From the NCBI GenBank assembly GCA_024642065.1, contig JAHEBW010000045.1, forward strand, positions 124,001 through 188,000: a stretch of DNA of 64,000 nt. The letters run 5' to 3'. This document shows positions 1-8,363 of the stretch, in pieces (position 1 is the stretch's first letter; each line of letters opens with the position of its first letter). Below the pieces are notes generated by a model. It did not search any database and was not told where the DNA came from. It saw nothing but the letters and a program-made list of their open reading frames with translations. The translations under genes and the position numbers were made by a program. The DNA is from Polynucleobacter sp. Lineage in GTDB: Bacteria; Pseudomonadota; Gammaproteobacteria; Burkholderiales; Burkholderiaceae.

Positions 1-469
1 TGAGTGGCTACCCATCCCAGGCAGCTTAGAAGCCATTGCAAAACTGAATCAAGCTGGATACCACATTGCCGTAGCTACGAATCAGTCAGGTGTAGGCAGG
101 GGTTTTTACGACATGGATATGCTCAATGCCATTCATGAAAAATTCCATCGCCTTTTAAGTAAAGTGGGCGGTCATGTTGATGCCATCTTTTTCTGTCCAC
201 ATACCGATGCTGACAAATGTAATTGCAGAAAACCACTCCCAGGAATGATTCATCAAATTTCTGAAAGATATGGCATTCCTATTAAAGGTGTTCCCATAGT
301 CGGGGACAGCGTTAGAGATTTGGTAGCTGGAGTTGCTGTTGGTGCAGAACCACATTTAGTATTAACAGGCAAAGGCGAGAAAGCACGCGCAAGCGGAGAA
401 CTCCCTCCATATACAGCCATTCATCAAGATTTAATGGCTTTTGCTAATCACTTCATACAGCGCTCATGA
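1..469 (+). CDS. gmhB: D-glycero-beta-D-manno-heptose 1,7-bisphosphate 7-phosphatase, 5' end outside window
   Basis: This HAD-family phosphatase removes the C7 phosphate in ADP-heptose synthesis for the LPS inner core. The frame is open from base 2 and reads back past the first ATG at 113, so the N-terminus, including the catalytic DxD loop, lies outside the window. The visible part has ATNQSGVGRG (HAD motif II region), the zinc-loop cysteines in CPH...CNCRKP and the GDSVRDL acidic motif IV. The Cys-rich loop separates GmhB from related histidinol-phosphate phosphatases. The stop overlaps the plsC start (ATGA), so the two genes are probably co-transcribed. Identification is firm; only the length is unknown. 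Confidence 0.9.
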   Translation, partial: EWLPIPGSLEAIAKLNQAGYHIAVATNQSGVGRGFYDMDMLNAIHEKFHRLLSKVGGHVDAIFFCPHTDADKCNCRKPLPGMIHQISERYGIPIKGVPIVGDSVRDLVAGVAVGAEPHLVLTGKGEKARASGELPPYTAIHQDLMAFANHFIQRS

Positions 470-1206
470 TTTATCTTCGCTCGATTACCCTTTTCTTATG
501 CATGCTGGCATTTACTCCAGTATGGGCAACAATTTGTATCGTTAGCTTCCCATTGCTTCCAGCATCAAAAAGATATGAATTGGCGCGCGTTTGGAATATT
601 ACGATCACTTTTTTAGCCAAAGTGATCTGCGGTATCGAATATGAAATTCGCGGGATGGAAAACATTCAGACAATGCTTGATAAGCCAGTTATTTTGCTAT
701 CAAAACATCAGTCTGCTTGGGAAACCATCGCATTACTGGCATTAATGCCAAAACAACTCTGCTTTGTATTTAAAAGAGAGTTACTCTGGATTCCATTTTT
801 TGGCTGGGCTCTTGGTTTATTAAGAATGATTCATATCAATCGTTCAAAAACTGCCGCAGCTTCGCAGTCAATTGCCTCACAGGGCAAAAAATATTTATCT
901 CAAGGCCTTTGGATCATTATTTTTCCAGAAGGTACACGCACACCGGTAGGCACACATCAGGCCTATCACAAAGGTGGTGCACGCTTAGCTAGTGCCACGA
1001 ATGCATGGGTCATTCCTATCGCCCATAATGCCGGACACTTCTGGCCTAAGAATAGCTTCTTGAAATACCCTGGAAAAATTATTGTCTCAATTGGTCCTGC
1101 GATTAGTTCTGAAGATAAATCTGCCGGGCAATTACATCAAAATGCTGAGCAGTGGATTGAAGCTGAGATGCGCGTTATTGATGCGCCAGCTTACAAGCCC
1201 AATTAA
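466..1206 (+). CDS. plsC: 1-acyl-sn-glycerol-3-phosphate acyltransferase (lysophosphatidate acyltransferase)
   Basis: Inner-membrane enzyme that adds the second acyl chain to lysophosphatidic acid, giving phosphatidic acid for phospholipid synthesis. At 246 residues the length is normal. It has an N-terminal hydrophobic segment (about residues 7-32), the catalytic block KHQSAWE at 80-86, and FPEGTR at 153-158 for glycerol-phosphate binding. The catalytic motif reads H-x4-E rather than the textbook H-x4-D; I recall this variant in betaproteobacterial members, so it does not suggest inactivity. It overlaps gmhB by 4 bases. Its 3' end overlaps the convergent rsmA gene by 32 bases. Confidence 0.92.
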   Translation: MIYLRSITLFLCMLAFTPVWATICIVSFPLLPASKRYELARVWNITITFLAKVICGIEYEIRGMENIQTMLDKPVILLSKHQSAWETIALLALMPKQLCFVFKRELLWIPFFGWALGLLRMIHINRSKTAAASQSIASQGKKYLSQGLWIIIFPEGTRTPVGTHQAYHKGGARLASATNAWVIPIAHNAGHFWPKNSFLKYPGKIIVSIGPAISSEDKSAGQLHQNAEQWIEAEMRVIDAPAYKPN

Positions 1207-1975
1207 TATAGTCCTGCACTGGGATATCCTGCGCCCTTAATCCAAGAACCTCATCAGACAGCCCCAACTGATCTTTCACTGAAGAAAGGTTGTTTCTGAG
1301 AACTTTACGGCGCTGTGCAAATGCCATCAAAACCAAAGACTCTAGCGAACGATATTCTTCAGCGCTCAACTTTAGATCTTTTCTTGGAATCATTTTTACA
1401 ACAGCAGAATCCACCTTAGGCGGCGGATCAAATGCGTCAGGCGGAACATCTAAGACATTCTCCATATGGTATCTAGATTGCAACATCACAGACAAGCGAC
1501 TGTACTCTGAATCACCATGCTGAGCCACCATTCGCTCAATCACCTCTGCTTGCAACATAAATACCTGCTCATCAACAATATCAGCAGCAGACATTAAATG
1601 GAATAACAAAGGTGAAGAAATGTTGTAGGGCAAGTTTCCGACTATCTTGACCCTAGCAAGCGAATTACTTTGTTGCAGTTGCTGTTTTGCCCCACTAGCC
1701 CAAGCCAAAAAATCAAACTTCAGAGCATCCGCCTCATGAATAGTGAGATTTGCAATCGATTCGTTTTTCCAACGCTTAACCAAGTCTCTGTCTAACTCAA
1801 CAACTGACATTTGATTTAAGGAAGCTAACAATGGTCGCGTCATGGCGCCTAAGCCTGGACCAATCTCGATCACTGCATCCTCTGGGTCAGGCTCTATAGC
1901 TCTGACAATGGCATGGATGATGCCACTATCAACTAAAAAGTGCTGTCCGAAACGTTTACGAGCCTGATGTGCCAC
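1175..1975 (-). CDS. rsmA: 16S rRNA dimethyladenosine transferase
   Basis: RsmA (KsgA) dimethylates two adjacent adenines in the 3' terminal hairpin of 16S rRNA late in 30S assembly, using S-adenosylmethionine. The 266-residue protein starts with RKRFGQHFL, has the SAM-binding EIGPGLGAMT loop (about residues 37-46) and the catalytic NLPYNISSP motif (about 114-122), followed by the family's small helical C-terminal domain. It is the last gene of the leftward lptD-surA-pdxA-rsmA operon, an order also known in gammaproteobacteria. Its start lies 20 bases inside the end of pdxA, consistent with translational coupling. Confidence 0.96.
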   Translation of the reverse strand: MAHQARKRFGQHFLVDSGIIHAIVRAIEPDPEDAVIEIGPGLGAMTRPLLASLNQMSVVELDRDLVKRWKNESIANLTIHEADALKFDFLAWASGAKQQLQQSNSLARVKIVGNLPYNISSPLLFHLMSAADIVDEQVFMLQAEVIERMVAQHGDSEYSRLSVMLQSRYHMENVLDVPPDAFDPPPKVDSAVVKMIPRKDLKLSAEEYRSLESLVLMAFAQRRKVLRNNLSSVKDQLGLSDEVLGLRAQDIPVQDYINWACKLAHQ

Positions 1976-2927
1976 GACTATTCCTTGCCATTTTTTCGGC
2001 TAAATCCAATGCTGCGATCATACTTGATGGGTCAGCAATACCTTTGCCAGCAATATTAAGCGCTGTACCATGATCAACAGAAGTTCGAATCATCGGCAAC
2101 CCTAGGGTAACGTTAACACCCCCACCAAAGGTGGCAAATTTAAATGGCGCCAAACCTTGATCATGCGACATGGCCAAAATAACATCTGCATCCATCAAAT
2201 TTTTAGGGCTAAAAATAGTATCGCCCGGTAATGGGCCAACTAAGTTATATCCCTTATTTTGCATTGCCGTTATTGCTGGAATGATGACTTCTAATTCTTC
2301 ACAGCCCAAATGACCCGATTCACCTGCATGAGGATTAAGTCCTGTTACATAAATCTTTGGTCGCTTTAAGTTGAATTTGCTTTTTAAATCATGATCAACA
2401 ATAGCAATTGTTTCTTCTATTAATGATTTTGAAATAACTGTTGATACATCCTTAAGAGGAACATGTGTTGTCACTAGCGCAACCCTGAGCTCTTCTGGAA
2501 GCAAGGGAGATTCAAAAATAGGTTTGCCACATAACATCATTACTACCAATGAAGAACCACACTTTTCAGCTAGGTACTCAGTATGTCCAGTAAAGGTTAT
2601 ACCCCTGTCAGCAATAATGCTTTTTTGAACCGGCGCCGTCACCATCGCATCGTATTTGCCAGATAAACAAGATGAAATAGCGGTATCAAGAGTTTCTAGA
2701 ACATACTTAGAATTTTGAACATTCAAAATCCCTGGCTGCACAGCTGCGGCGAGTGGGCAGTGCTCAACAACCAAACGATCATGTGATTTAGGGAATAGGG
2801 ATTCATCTCCAATAAGATGAATCACCACATCATCATGGCTCGACAAATAATCTTGCGCTGCTTTTAAACTTATTTCGGGACCAACACCTGCTGGCTCACC
2901 TGTTGTTAAAGCAAGATGGATCATCAT
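1956..2927 (-). CDS. pdxA: 4-hydroxythreonine-4-phosphate dehydrogenase
   Basis: NAD-dependent oxidation of 4-phosphohydroxy-L-threonine in the DXP-dependent route to pyridoxal phosphate. Family signatures are LTTGEPAGVGPE at the N-terminus, TGHTEYLA, the metal-site histidine regions THVPL and NPHAGESG, and MSHDQGLAPFK. The frame stays open 18 codons further upstream, but those codons lie inside surA and match nothing. I place the start at the ATG at 2927, which overlaps the surA stop as TAATG; a second ATG follows directly at 2924. The resulting length of about 323 residues is normal. Confidence 0.95.
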   Translation of the reverse strand: MMIHLALTTGEPAGVGPEISLKAAQDYLSSHDDVVIHLIGDESLFPKSHDRLVVEHCPLAAAVQPGILNVQNSKYVLETLDTAISSCLSGKYDAMVTAPVQKSIIADRGITFTGHTEYLAEKCGSSLVVMMLCGKPIFESPLLPEELRVALVTTHVPLKDVSTVISKSLIEETIAIVDHDLKSKFNLKRPKIYVTGLNPHAGESGHLGCEELEVIIPAITAMQNKGYNLVGPLPGDTIFSPKNLMDADVILAMSHDQGLAPFKFATFGGGVNVTLGLPMIRTSVDHGTALNIAGKGIADPSSMIAALDLAEKMARNSRGTSGS

Positions 2928-4249
2928 TAATCGATGGATCGAATTTCTACTGTTGCACCGTCTCGAATTTGACGAATCCAATCTTCATAAGCCTGATCTA
3001 ACTTTCTTTCTCGCAATGCTGCACGAGCATAGTCACGTTGCTTATCTGAAGAAAGCTTTGTGTTGCGACGCTCAATCACCTGAATGAGGTGCCAACCAAA
3101 TTCTGTTCGAACAGGCTCACTCACCTCATTAATATTTAAACGATTCATTGCTTGCTCAAATTCAGGAACCAATTCACCTGGAGACATCCAGCCTAGAGCA
3201 CCACCACCAGGAGCGCTGCCATCCTCAGAATATTTTTTAGCCATTTGAGAAAAGTCACTAACCTTGGTTTTAATTTGCTCTTTAAAACTATTCAAACGAC
3301 GCTGCGCTTCTTGATCTGTCACACCAGAGCGATGCTTCAATAATATGTGTCGCGCTTGGGTTTGCGTGATCGTAATATCTACACTACTAGCCACTGCAGC
3401 ACCCTTGCGATCCATCACCTTAACAATGTGAAACCCTGCGCCACTTTGCAAGAGTCTTGGAACCATTTGATTGGCTGAGATGTTATTAGCTGCATCAACT
3501 AATAGCTGCGGTAAACGATCTAAAGTTCTATAACCCAAATCTTCAGAACGAATACCAGAACCAGTCACAGCCACTTTCTTACTAAATCCTAAGAAATCTT
3601 TTTCTGCTGAAGCCTGCTTCAAAAGACCTTCAGCTTTTTCACGCGCAACCGCAATATCAGCCTGAGATGCATTACCCGGAACTGAAATCACTAATTGAGC
3701 AAGATAGATTTCACTATTACCCTCTTGAGCAATCTTCCCTCTATTTTTTTCTGCTATGTAGTTATCAATTTCGGCTTCACTAACTCGTACACGCGCATCA
3801 ACCTCACGCTCACGCAATCTTGCAGCAATCACCTCTCTGCGAAGATCTTCTTTGTATCTGTTAAAGGACATGCCATCTTTTTCAAGCTTTGCTTTAAATT
3901 CAGCTGAACTTAATTTACTTTGGCCAATCACATTGGCAAGAATTCTTTCTAACTCTGCATCAGAGACTCGAATACCCTGCTCCTTAGCAATATTTTGTTG
4001 AATTTGCTCTGAGATTAGCCTCTCTAAAATTTGCTTTCTTAATTCAGCAGCAGGCGGCAACTGACGATTAGCGGTTTTAAATTGCTTCTCAATTAAGGCA
4101 ACTCTTCTTTCTAACTCAATCTTAGTAATCAAGCTGGTATCAACAACTGCGACCACTTGGTCAATCGCTTGATTTTGTTTTTGAGCATAAACAGCATTAC
4201 CAAGGAAAGTAAAACCTAGAGCGCAAAAAATAATATTAGCTAGCTTCAT
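2927..4249 (-). CDS. surA: Periplasmic chaperone and peptidyl-prolyl isomerase SurA
   Basis: SurA escorts unfolded outer-membrane proteins such as LptD through the periplasm to the BAM complex. The 440-residue protein begins with a signal peptide (MKLANIIFCALGF..., probable cleavage after AVYA near residue 22). A SurA N-terminal helical domain follows (about 28-160), then a degenerate first parvulin domain (about 180-285) and a well-conserved second one (about 295-400) with ARHILLKH, YSEDGSAPGGGALGWM and EFGWHLIQV. The start ATG overlaps the lptD stop as ATGA. Adjacency to lptD fits, because LptD is a major SurA client. Confidence 0.96.
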   Translation of the reverse strand: MKLANIIFCALGFTFLGNAVYAQKQNQAIDQVVAVVDTSLITKIELERRVALIEKQFKTANRQLPPAAELRKQILERLISEQIQQNIAKEQGIRVSDAELERILANVIGQSKLSSAEFKAKLEKDGMSFNRYKEDLRREVIAARLREREVDARVRVSEAEIDNYIAEKNRGKIAQEGNSEIYLAQLVISVPGNASQADIAVAREKAEGLLKQASAEKDFLGFSKKVAVTGSGIRSEDLGYRTLDRLPQLLVDAANNISANQMVPRLLQSGAGFHIVKVMDRKGAAVASSVDITITQTQARHILLKHRSGVTDQEAQRRLNSFKEQIKTKVSDFSQMAKKYSEDGSAPGGGALGWMSPGELVPEFEQAMNRLNINEVSEPVRTEFGWHLIQVIERRNTKLSSDKQRDYARAALRERKLDQAYEDWIRQIRDGATVEIRSID

Positions 4250-6594
4250 TCGTAACTTTCAAATGGGGATATAGGTGCAGGATTAGGGCTAACAGGCTCA
4301 TAGCCTGGTATGTTAAAACGAATTAAGTCGATTGAGTTATTGCCAAAGCCTGAAAAGCCTTTGAAATCAATTTGCATATAAATCTCTGAAGTCGCCATCA
4401 CTGATGTATTTTGATAACGACGCTGTACGAGTCTCATGACCCAACAATCTGCATCGTACTCAAGACCAGCAACACGATTCAATACACGATTAGAAATCAA
4501 GTCATAGTTATAACGGGCGATACCGTACCATTGCCTAGTGATAGGCCATTGTCCTGATGCCTCGTATTGATCAGTAGTTGCAGCGTTATAAGCATCAACC
4601 GTTCTCTTGTAACTGAGATTTAATAATTTTCTCATTTCAGGTCGGTAGCTAGCAGTCACACTTTGCTGAACTAATTTACTGATTTGATCGTTGTACTGAA
4701 CTAAACCGTCCAAGTTAAAGTTACCAATTAGGCGAGTTGACAAACCGGCCAATAAATCAGATCTTTTTTGTTGAGGCTGGGTTGTCAAAGTAACTCTCTG
4801 ACCTTCTAGGTCAACTCGCTGAGCAAGCACACCCCTCAAGCGCTCAATACCTGTATCCGCATCCAAAACTCTAGACGTAATACCAAAAGTTACTTTGTTA
4901 TTGTCGGCAACACGGTCATTACCAACAAAAGTGTTTTCACTAAATATTTGAGAAATACCAAATCCAGAATCTGCAGTATCAAATAAAGGTAAATCAGCTT
5001 GATATCGATAAGGTGTGTATACGTAGAAAGCCCTTGGTTCTAAAGTCATCAATATGTTGCGATTGAAAATACTTGTGAGCTCTAGCGCATCACGCTCAAA
5101 TACCAAGCCAGAATCCAGGCTAAATGTTGGCAAAGTAACATTGCGATTTAAATCTGGCTGACCAGGAAAAGGATCAACAGAATATTGAGTTGATCTAACT
5201 GTTACCTTAGGAGTCAAATATGAGCCCGGAGTCATCCATGGCTTGGCGACTGACGTTACTGCATACGCACGATTACCAGCACTGAATTTTCTATCGTCTT
5301 TTACAGCGCCCTTGTATGTAAATCTAGTTGCATCAGATTCAAATGTGAAATTAAAGCCATTCCAATTATTCTTTGCATACTTGGCATTAACTTGCGGCTC
5401 ACGGTCATAAGGCAAAGACTCAGTAGCAGCAGTAAGAGGATCTGGCAAAAGTGTTTGAAAATTTTGAACACGACTCAAGATACTCCAACCGTTATTGGCA
5501 TAACGCGTTCCGACCTCTTGATTGAATTGACGATTAATGACGCCATTCAAACTCTTTCCTAGGTCATCAACGTAAAAGTCGTCAGAAACTTTATTGAAGT
5601 CGGTGTAACCAACTAGTCCTGTAGCTAGATTTTGAGTGTGCTTCAAACCAAATGCCCAACGGTTTTTCCCGAAGGCCGCATCATCCAAAACTTCTGCGGT
5701 CACTACTCCAGAATAGTTTCTATCTAAGTAACGGAACTCACCACCCAACTGCTCGCCACGCCCCTCAATATATCTAGGGAACAATGTCATGTCTCTGTTT
5801 GGAGCAATATTGACGTAATAAGGAAGGGTAATATCCCAACCCTTAACGCCGCCACGATTAACCGTTCCGTATGTTGGAGACAAAAACCCAGAGCGGCGCT
5901 CTGAGCCAACTGGCAAAGCAAATACTGGCGTGTATAAAACTGGTACGTTAAAGAAGTGCAAAACGGCATTGGTGCCAACGGCAGACTTTGTGTCCTGCTC
6001 AACATCCATACGACTAGCAGTCAAATACCAATCTAAATTTTCTGGGCGGCACGTGCTGTAACGGAGCTTCTCTAATTCAAACTCACCGCCCTCTTTAAAA
6101 TCAACGCGGCTCGCATTACCGTAACCACCGATATCTCTGAGCTCATAATCTGGCTTTTCCATCCAGCCTTCTTGAGCATCTAACTTCAACTTTGCTTCAG
6201 TGCCTTTAAAGTAAGTCGAGTCCTTCAACAAAGTGGCATTACCTTCAATATCGGCAACATCAGTATCAGGATCGTAAACAATCACATCACCTCTGATGAC
6301 TGTTCTACCTCTGCGAATAACTGCATCACCTTCTAAGCGCATCTGTCGATCCATCACACCGTCTAATTTTTTAGAGGATGTAAAGGTTGGAGACAAATCA
6401 TCCGGAACAATAGGACGAACCAATAATTGGTCTTCGAGTTTTAGATTTAAATGGTCCGCCTTAGAGTCTGCCAATTCTTCAGAATTGGCGCCCTGAGCTA
6501 TGAATAGAGAAACGGAAACACCCACTAACAATTGCTTGAATAGCGGGCTTTTCGGATCGAGAATCAAGCTCGGGGTAATAAAAGTTTTAGGCAT
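4246..6594 (-). CDS. lptD: LPS-assembly outer-membrane protein LptD
   Basis: LptD is the outer-membrane barrel that, with lipoprotein LptE, inserts LPS into the outer leaflet. The 782-residue protein has a long signal sequence (about 1-38, hydrophobic core LLVGVSVSLFIAQG), an OstA/LptA-like beta-jellyroll (about 75-190) and a C-terminal barrel rich in aromatic beta strands. By my count the whole protein has only two cysteines, C182 and C717. E. coli LptD has four and forms two nonconsecutive disulphides, so here only one long-range bond is possible. First gene of the leftward lptD-surA-pdxA-rsmA operon and divergent from amgK. Confidence 0.95.
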   Translation of the reverse strand: MPKTFITPSLILDPKSPLFKQLLVGVSVSLFIAQGANSEELADSKADHLNLKLEDQLLVRPIVPDDLSPTFTSSKKLDGVMDRQMRLEGDAVIRRGRTVIRGDVIVYDPDTDVADIEGNATLLKDSTYFKGTEAKLKLDAQEGWMEKPDYELRDIGGYGNASRVDFKEGGEFELEKLRYSTCRPENLDWYLTASRMDVEQDTKSAVGTNAVLHFFNVPVLYTPVFALPVGSERRSGFLSPTYGTVNRGGVKGWDITLPYYVNIAPNRDMTLFPRYIEGRGEQLGGEFRYLDRNYSGVVTAEVLDDAAFGKNRWAFGLKHTQNLATGLVGYTDFNKVSDDFYVDDLGKSLNGVINRQFNQEVGTRYANNGWSILSRVQNFQTLLPDPLTAATESLPYDREPQVNAKYAKNNWNGFNFTFESDATRFTYKGAVKDDRKFSAGNRAYAVTSVAKPWMTPGSYLTPKVTVRSTQYSVDPFPGQPDLNRNVTLPTFSLDSGLVFERDALELTSIFNRNILMTLEPRAFYVYTPYRYQADLPLFDTADSGFGISQIFSENTFVGNDRVADNNKVTFGITSRVLDADTGIERLRGVLAQRVDLEGQRVTLTTQPQQKRSDLLAGLSTRLIGNFNLDGLVQYNDQISKLVQQSVTASYRPEMRKLLNLSYKRTVDAYNAATTDQYEASGQWPITRQWYGIARYNYDLISNRVLNRVAGLEYDADCWVMRLVQRRYQNTSVMATSEIYMQIDFKGFSGFGNNSIDLIRFNIPGYEPVSPNPAPISPFESYE

Positions 6595-6611
6595 ATTACT
6601 TAAGTGCTTTT

Positions 6612-6617
6612 ATTATA
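6612..6617 (-). promoter_or_regulatory. Probable -10 box for lptD
   Basis: A perfect TATAAT reads leftward 18 bases before the lptD start, in the short gap between the divergent lptD and amgK genes. I see no good -35 hexamer at 16-18 bases. The box is a candidate only. Confidence 0.35.
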
Positions 6618-6624
6618 CGAATCC

Positions 6625-7650
6625 ATGAAGACTGATACCCGCTTATCTGAATTAAATAATTGGTTGGCCACCGTGGCCCCAAAGTGGTCTATTGACCCCA
6701 ACTCGATTAAACCAGCATCTAGTGACGCCAGTTTTAGGCGTTACTTTAGGGTTTTAGGGGATAAAAATGCTCAAAACAGCAGTTTTATCATCATGGATGC
6801 ACCTCCCCAGAGCGAGGATACAAGGCCCTTTATCGCTGTAGCAGCGCTTTTGGCTGAAACAGGGGTTAATGTTCCCCTCGTCTTGGAATCTGATGTGAAC
6901 CAAGGCTTTTTGCTATTGTCCGATTTAGGCAATCAAACTTATCTATCGGTCCTAAGCCCAGAAACAGCACCAAAACTCTATAAAGAAGCGTCTGCGGCGC
7001 TCATTAAGATGCAGCAAGCATCAGGGGCAAATAAGCTACCTCACTATGACAGAGCGCTTTTAACAAGAGAATTAGACCTTTTCCCTGAGTGGTACCTCAA
7101 CAAACATCTTCAAATTCAGTTAAGTGAGACTGAAAAGCAAGATTTAGCCAAGGTTTTTGAGCTCATTCTCGAAAATAACCTCGCCCAAGCCCAAGTTTTG
7201 GTTCACAGGGACTATCACAGCAGAAATTTAATGGTGACTGAAGGCAATAACCCTGGCATTTTGGATTTTCAAGATGCAGTTTATGGTCCGATTACTTATG
7301 ACCTCGCCTCCCTATTTAGAGATGCTTACATTGAGTGGGAAGAGCCAGAACAAATGGACTGGTTAATCCGCTACTGGGAAATGGCTCGTAAGGCAGGTTT
7401 GCCAGTTCAAAGCGAATTTGGGGATTTCTATAAAGATTACGAATGGATGGGGCTACAGCGTCACCTCAAAGTCTTAGGTATTTTTGCCCGCCTCTATCAC
7501 CGTGATGGCAAAGATGCTTATCTCAAAGATATTCCGTTGGTATTTAAATACACTCGAAAAGTAGCGGAGCGATATATCAGCCTTAAACCTTTGGTGCGCT
7601 TATTAGACAAAATTGAAGGCATTAATCGCCCAGATGGTTTAACTTTCTAA
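6625..7650 (+). CDS. amgK: N-acetylmuramate/N-acetylglucosamine anomeric kinase
   Basis: AmgK phosphorylates the anomeric carbon of MurNAc (and GlcNAc) in the peptidoglycan-recycling shortcut that bypasses de novo UDP-MurNAc synthesis. It has the aminoglycoside-phosphotransferase fold: SFRRYFRV near the N-terminus, the catalytic loop VHRDYHSRN and the metal-binding ILDFQDAVYGP. I chose the ATG at 6625 (MKTDTRL); a GTG at 6604 is in frame but lies 10 bases from the lptD start, in the promoter region. It is followed 2 bases later by murU, the pairing and lptD neighbourhood described in Pseudomonas putida. The function therefore rests on both sequence and context. Confidence 0.88.
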   Translation: MKTDTRLSELNNWLATVAPKWSIDPNSIKPASSDASFRRYFRVLGDKNAQNSSFIIMDAPPQSEDTRPFIAVAALLAETGVNVPLVLESDVNQGFLLLSDLGNQTYLSVLSPETAPKLYKEASAALIKMQQASGANKLPHYDRALLTRELDLFPEWYLNKHLQIQLSETEKQDLAKVFELILENNLAQAQVLVHRDYHSRNLMVTEGNNPGILDFQDAVYGPITYDLASLFRDAYIEWEEPEQMDWLIRYWEMARKAGLPVQSEFGDFYKDYEWMGLQRHLKVLGIFARLYHRDGKDAYLKDIPLVFKYTRKVAERYISLKPLVRLLDKIEGINRPDGLTF

Positions 7651-7652
7651 TT

Positions 7653-8363
7653 ATGAGCAATTACATTCCTATCCCCTGCATGGTTCTAGCAGCTGGCCGC
7701 GGGGAAAGAATGCGCCCATTAACCGATCACACCCCAAAGCCATTATTAACGGTTAAAGGAAAATCTCTGATTGATTGGCATCTCGAGAACTTGGCCAATC
7801 ATGGTGCTCATCAGCTTGTAATTAATCATGCGTGGTTAGGCGAGAAAATAAGCGCTCACATCGAGCAATCCAACTACCCGAAATTAAGCATTCGTTTGTC
7901 TGAAGAAAAAGTTGCCCTTGAAACAGCAGGCGGTTTAAGACAAGCTATGTCACTGATGCAGATTGAAGATTATTTTTTTGCCATCAATGGTGATGTTTTC
8001 TGCCCCAACTTTCCATTTGAGAAAATTAATGGCATTGTTGAAGACCTTCGTAAGAACGGAAGTCAGACACTTGCCCATCTATTTTTAATTAAGAATCCCT
8101 CCCATAACGCCAGCGGAGATTTTTGCTTAAAAAATGGCTATGTTTTGGATAAAGACCCATCCTCGGACAATTACACATTTTCAGGCGCTGGGATCTATCA
8201 CCAAGACCTGCTCAAAGGGATTAAGATAGGTGAAGTTGCCAAATTAGCCCCAATCCTCAGAAATGCTATGGGTAACTCTCAAGTTACCGGAGAATTACTT
8301 AAAGTGGATTGGGTTGATGTTGGAACACCCGAAAGATTGGCTGAATTAAATCAACACAAATGA
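7653..8363 (+). CDS. murU: N-acetylmuramate-1-phosphate uridylyltransferase
   Basis: MurU transfers UMP to MurNAc-alpha-1-phosphate, giving UDP-MurNAc directly and closing the recycling route begun by AmgK. The 236-residue protein is a nucleotidyltransferase with the signature LAAGRGERMRPLTD, then TPKPLL (substrate lysine), the metal-site NGDVF and a late GTPERLAEL. It is shorter than glucose-1-phosphate thymidylyltransferases and lacks the C-terminal hexapeptide domain of GlmU. Its position directly after amgK supports MurU over generic sugar nucleotidyltransferases. It overlaps pepP by 4 bases (ATGA). Confidence 0.88.
   Translation: MSNYIPIPCMVLAAGRGERMRPLTDHTPKPLLTVKGKSLIDWHLENLANHGAHQLVINHAWLGEKISAHIEQSNYPKLSIRLSEEKVALETAGGLRQAMSLMQIEDYFFAINGDVFCPNFPFEKINGIVEDLRKNGSQTLAHLFLIKNPSHNASGDFCLKNGYVLDKDPSSDNYTFSGAGIYHQDLLKGIKIGEVAKLAPILRNAMGNSQVTGELLKVDWVDVGTPERLAELNQHK

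Noticed and set aside
466-1206. PlsC catalytic motif H-x4-E instead of H-x4-D as a sign of inactivity
   Set aside because: I recall the HQS-WE form in betaproteobacterial relatives, and the FPEGTR motif is intact.
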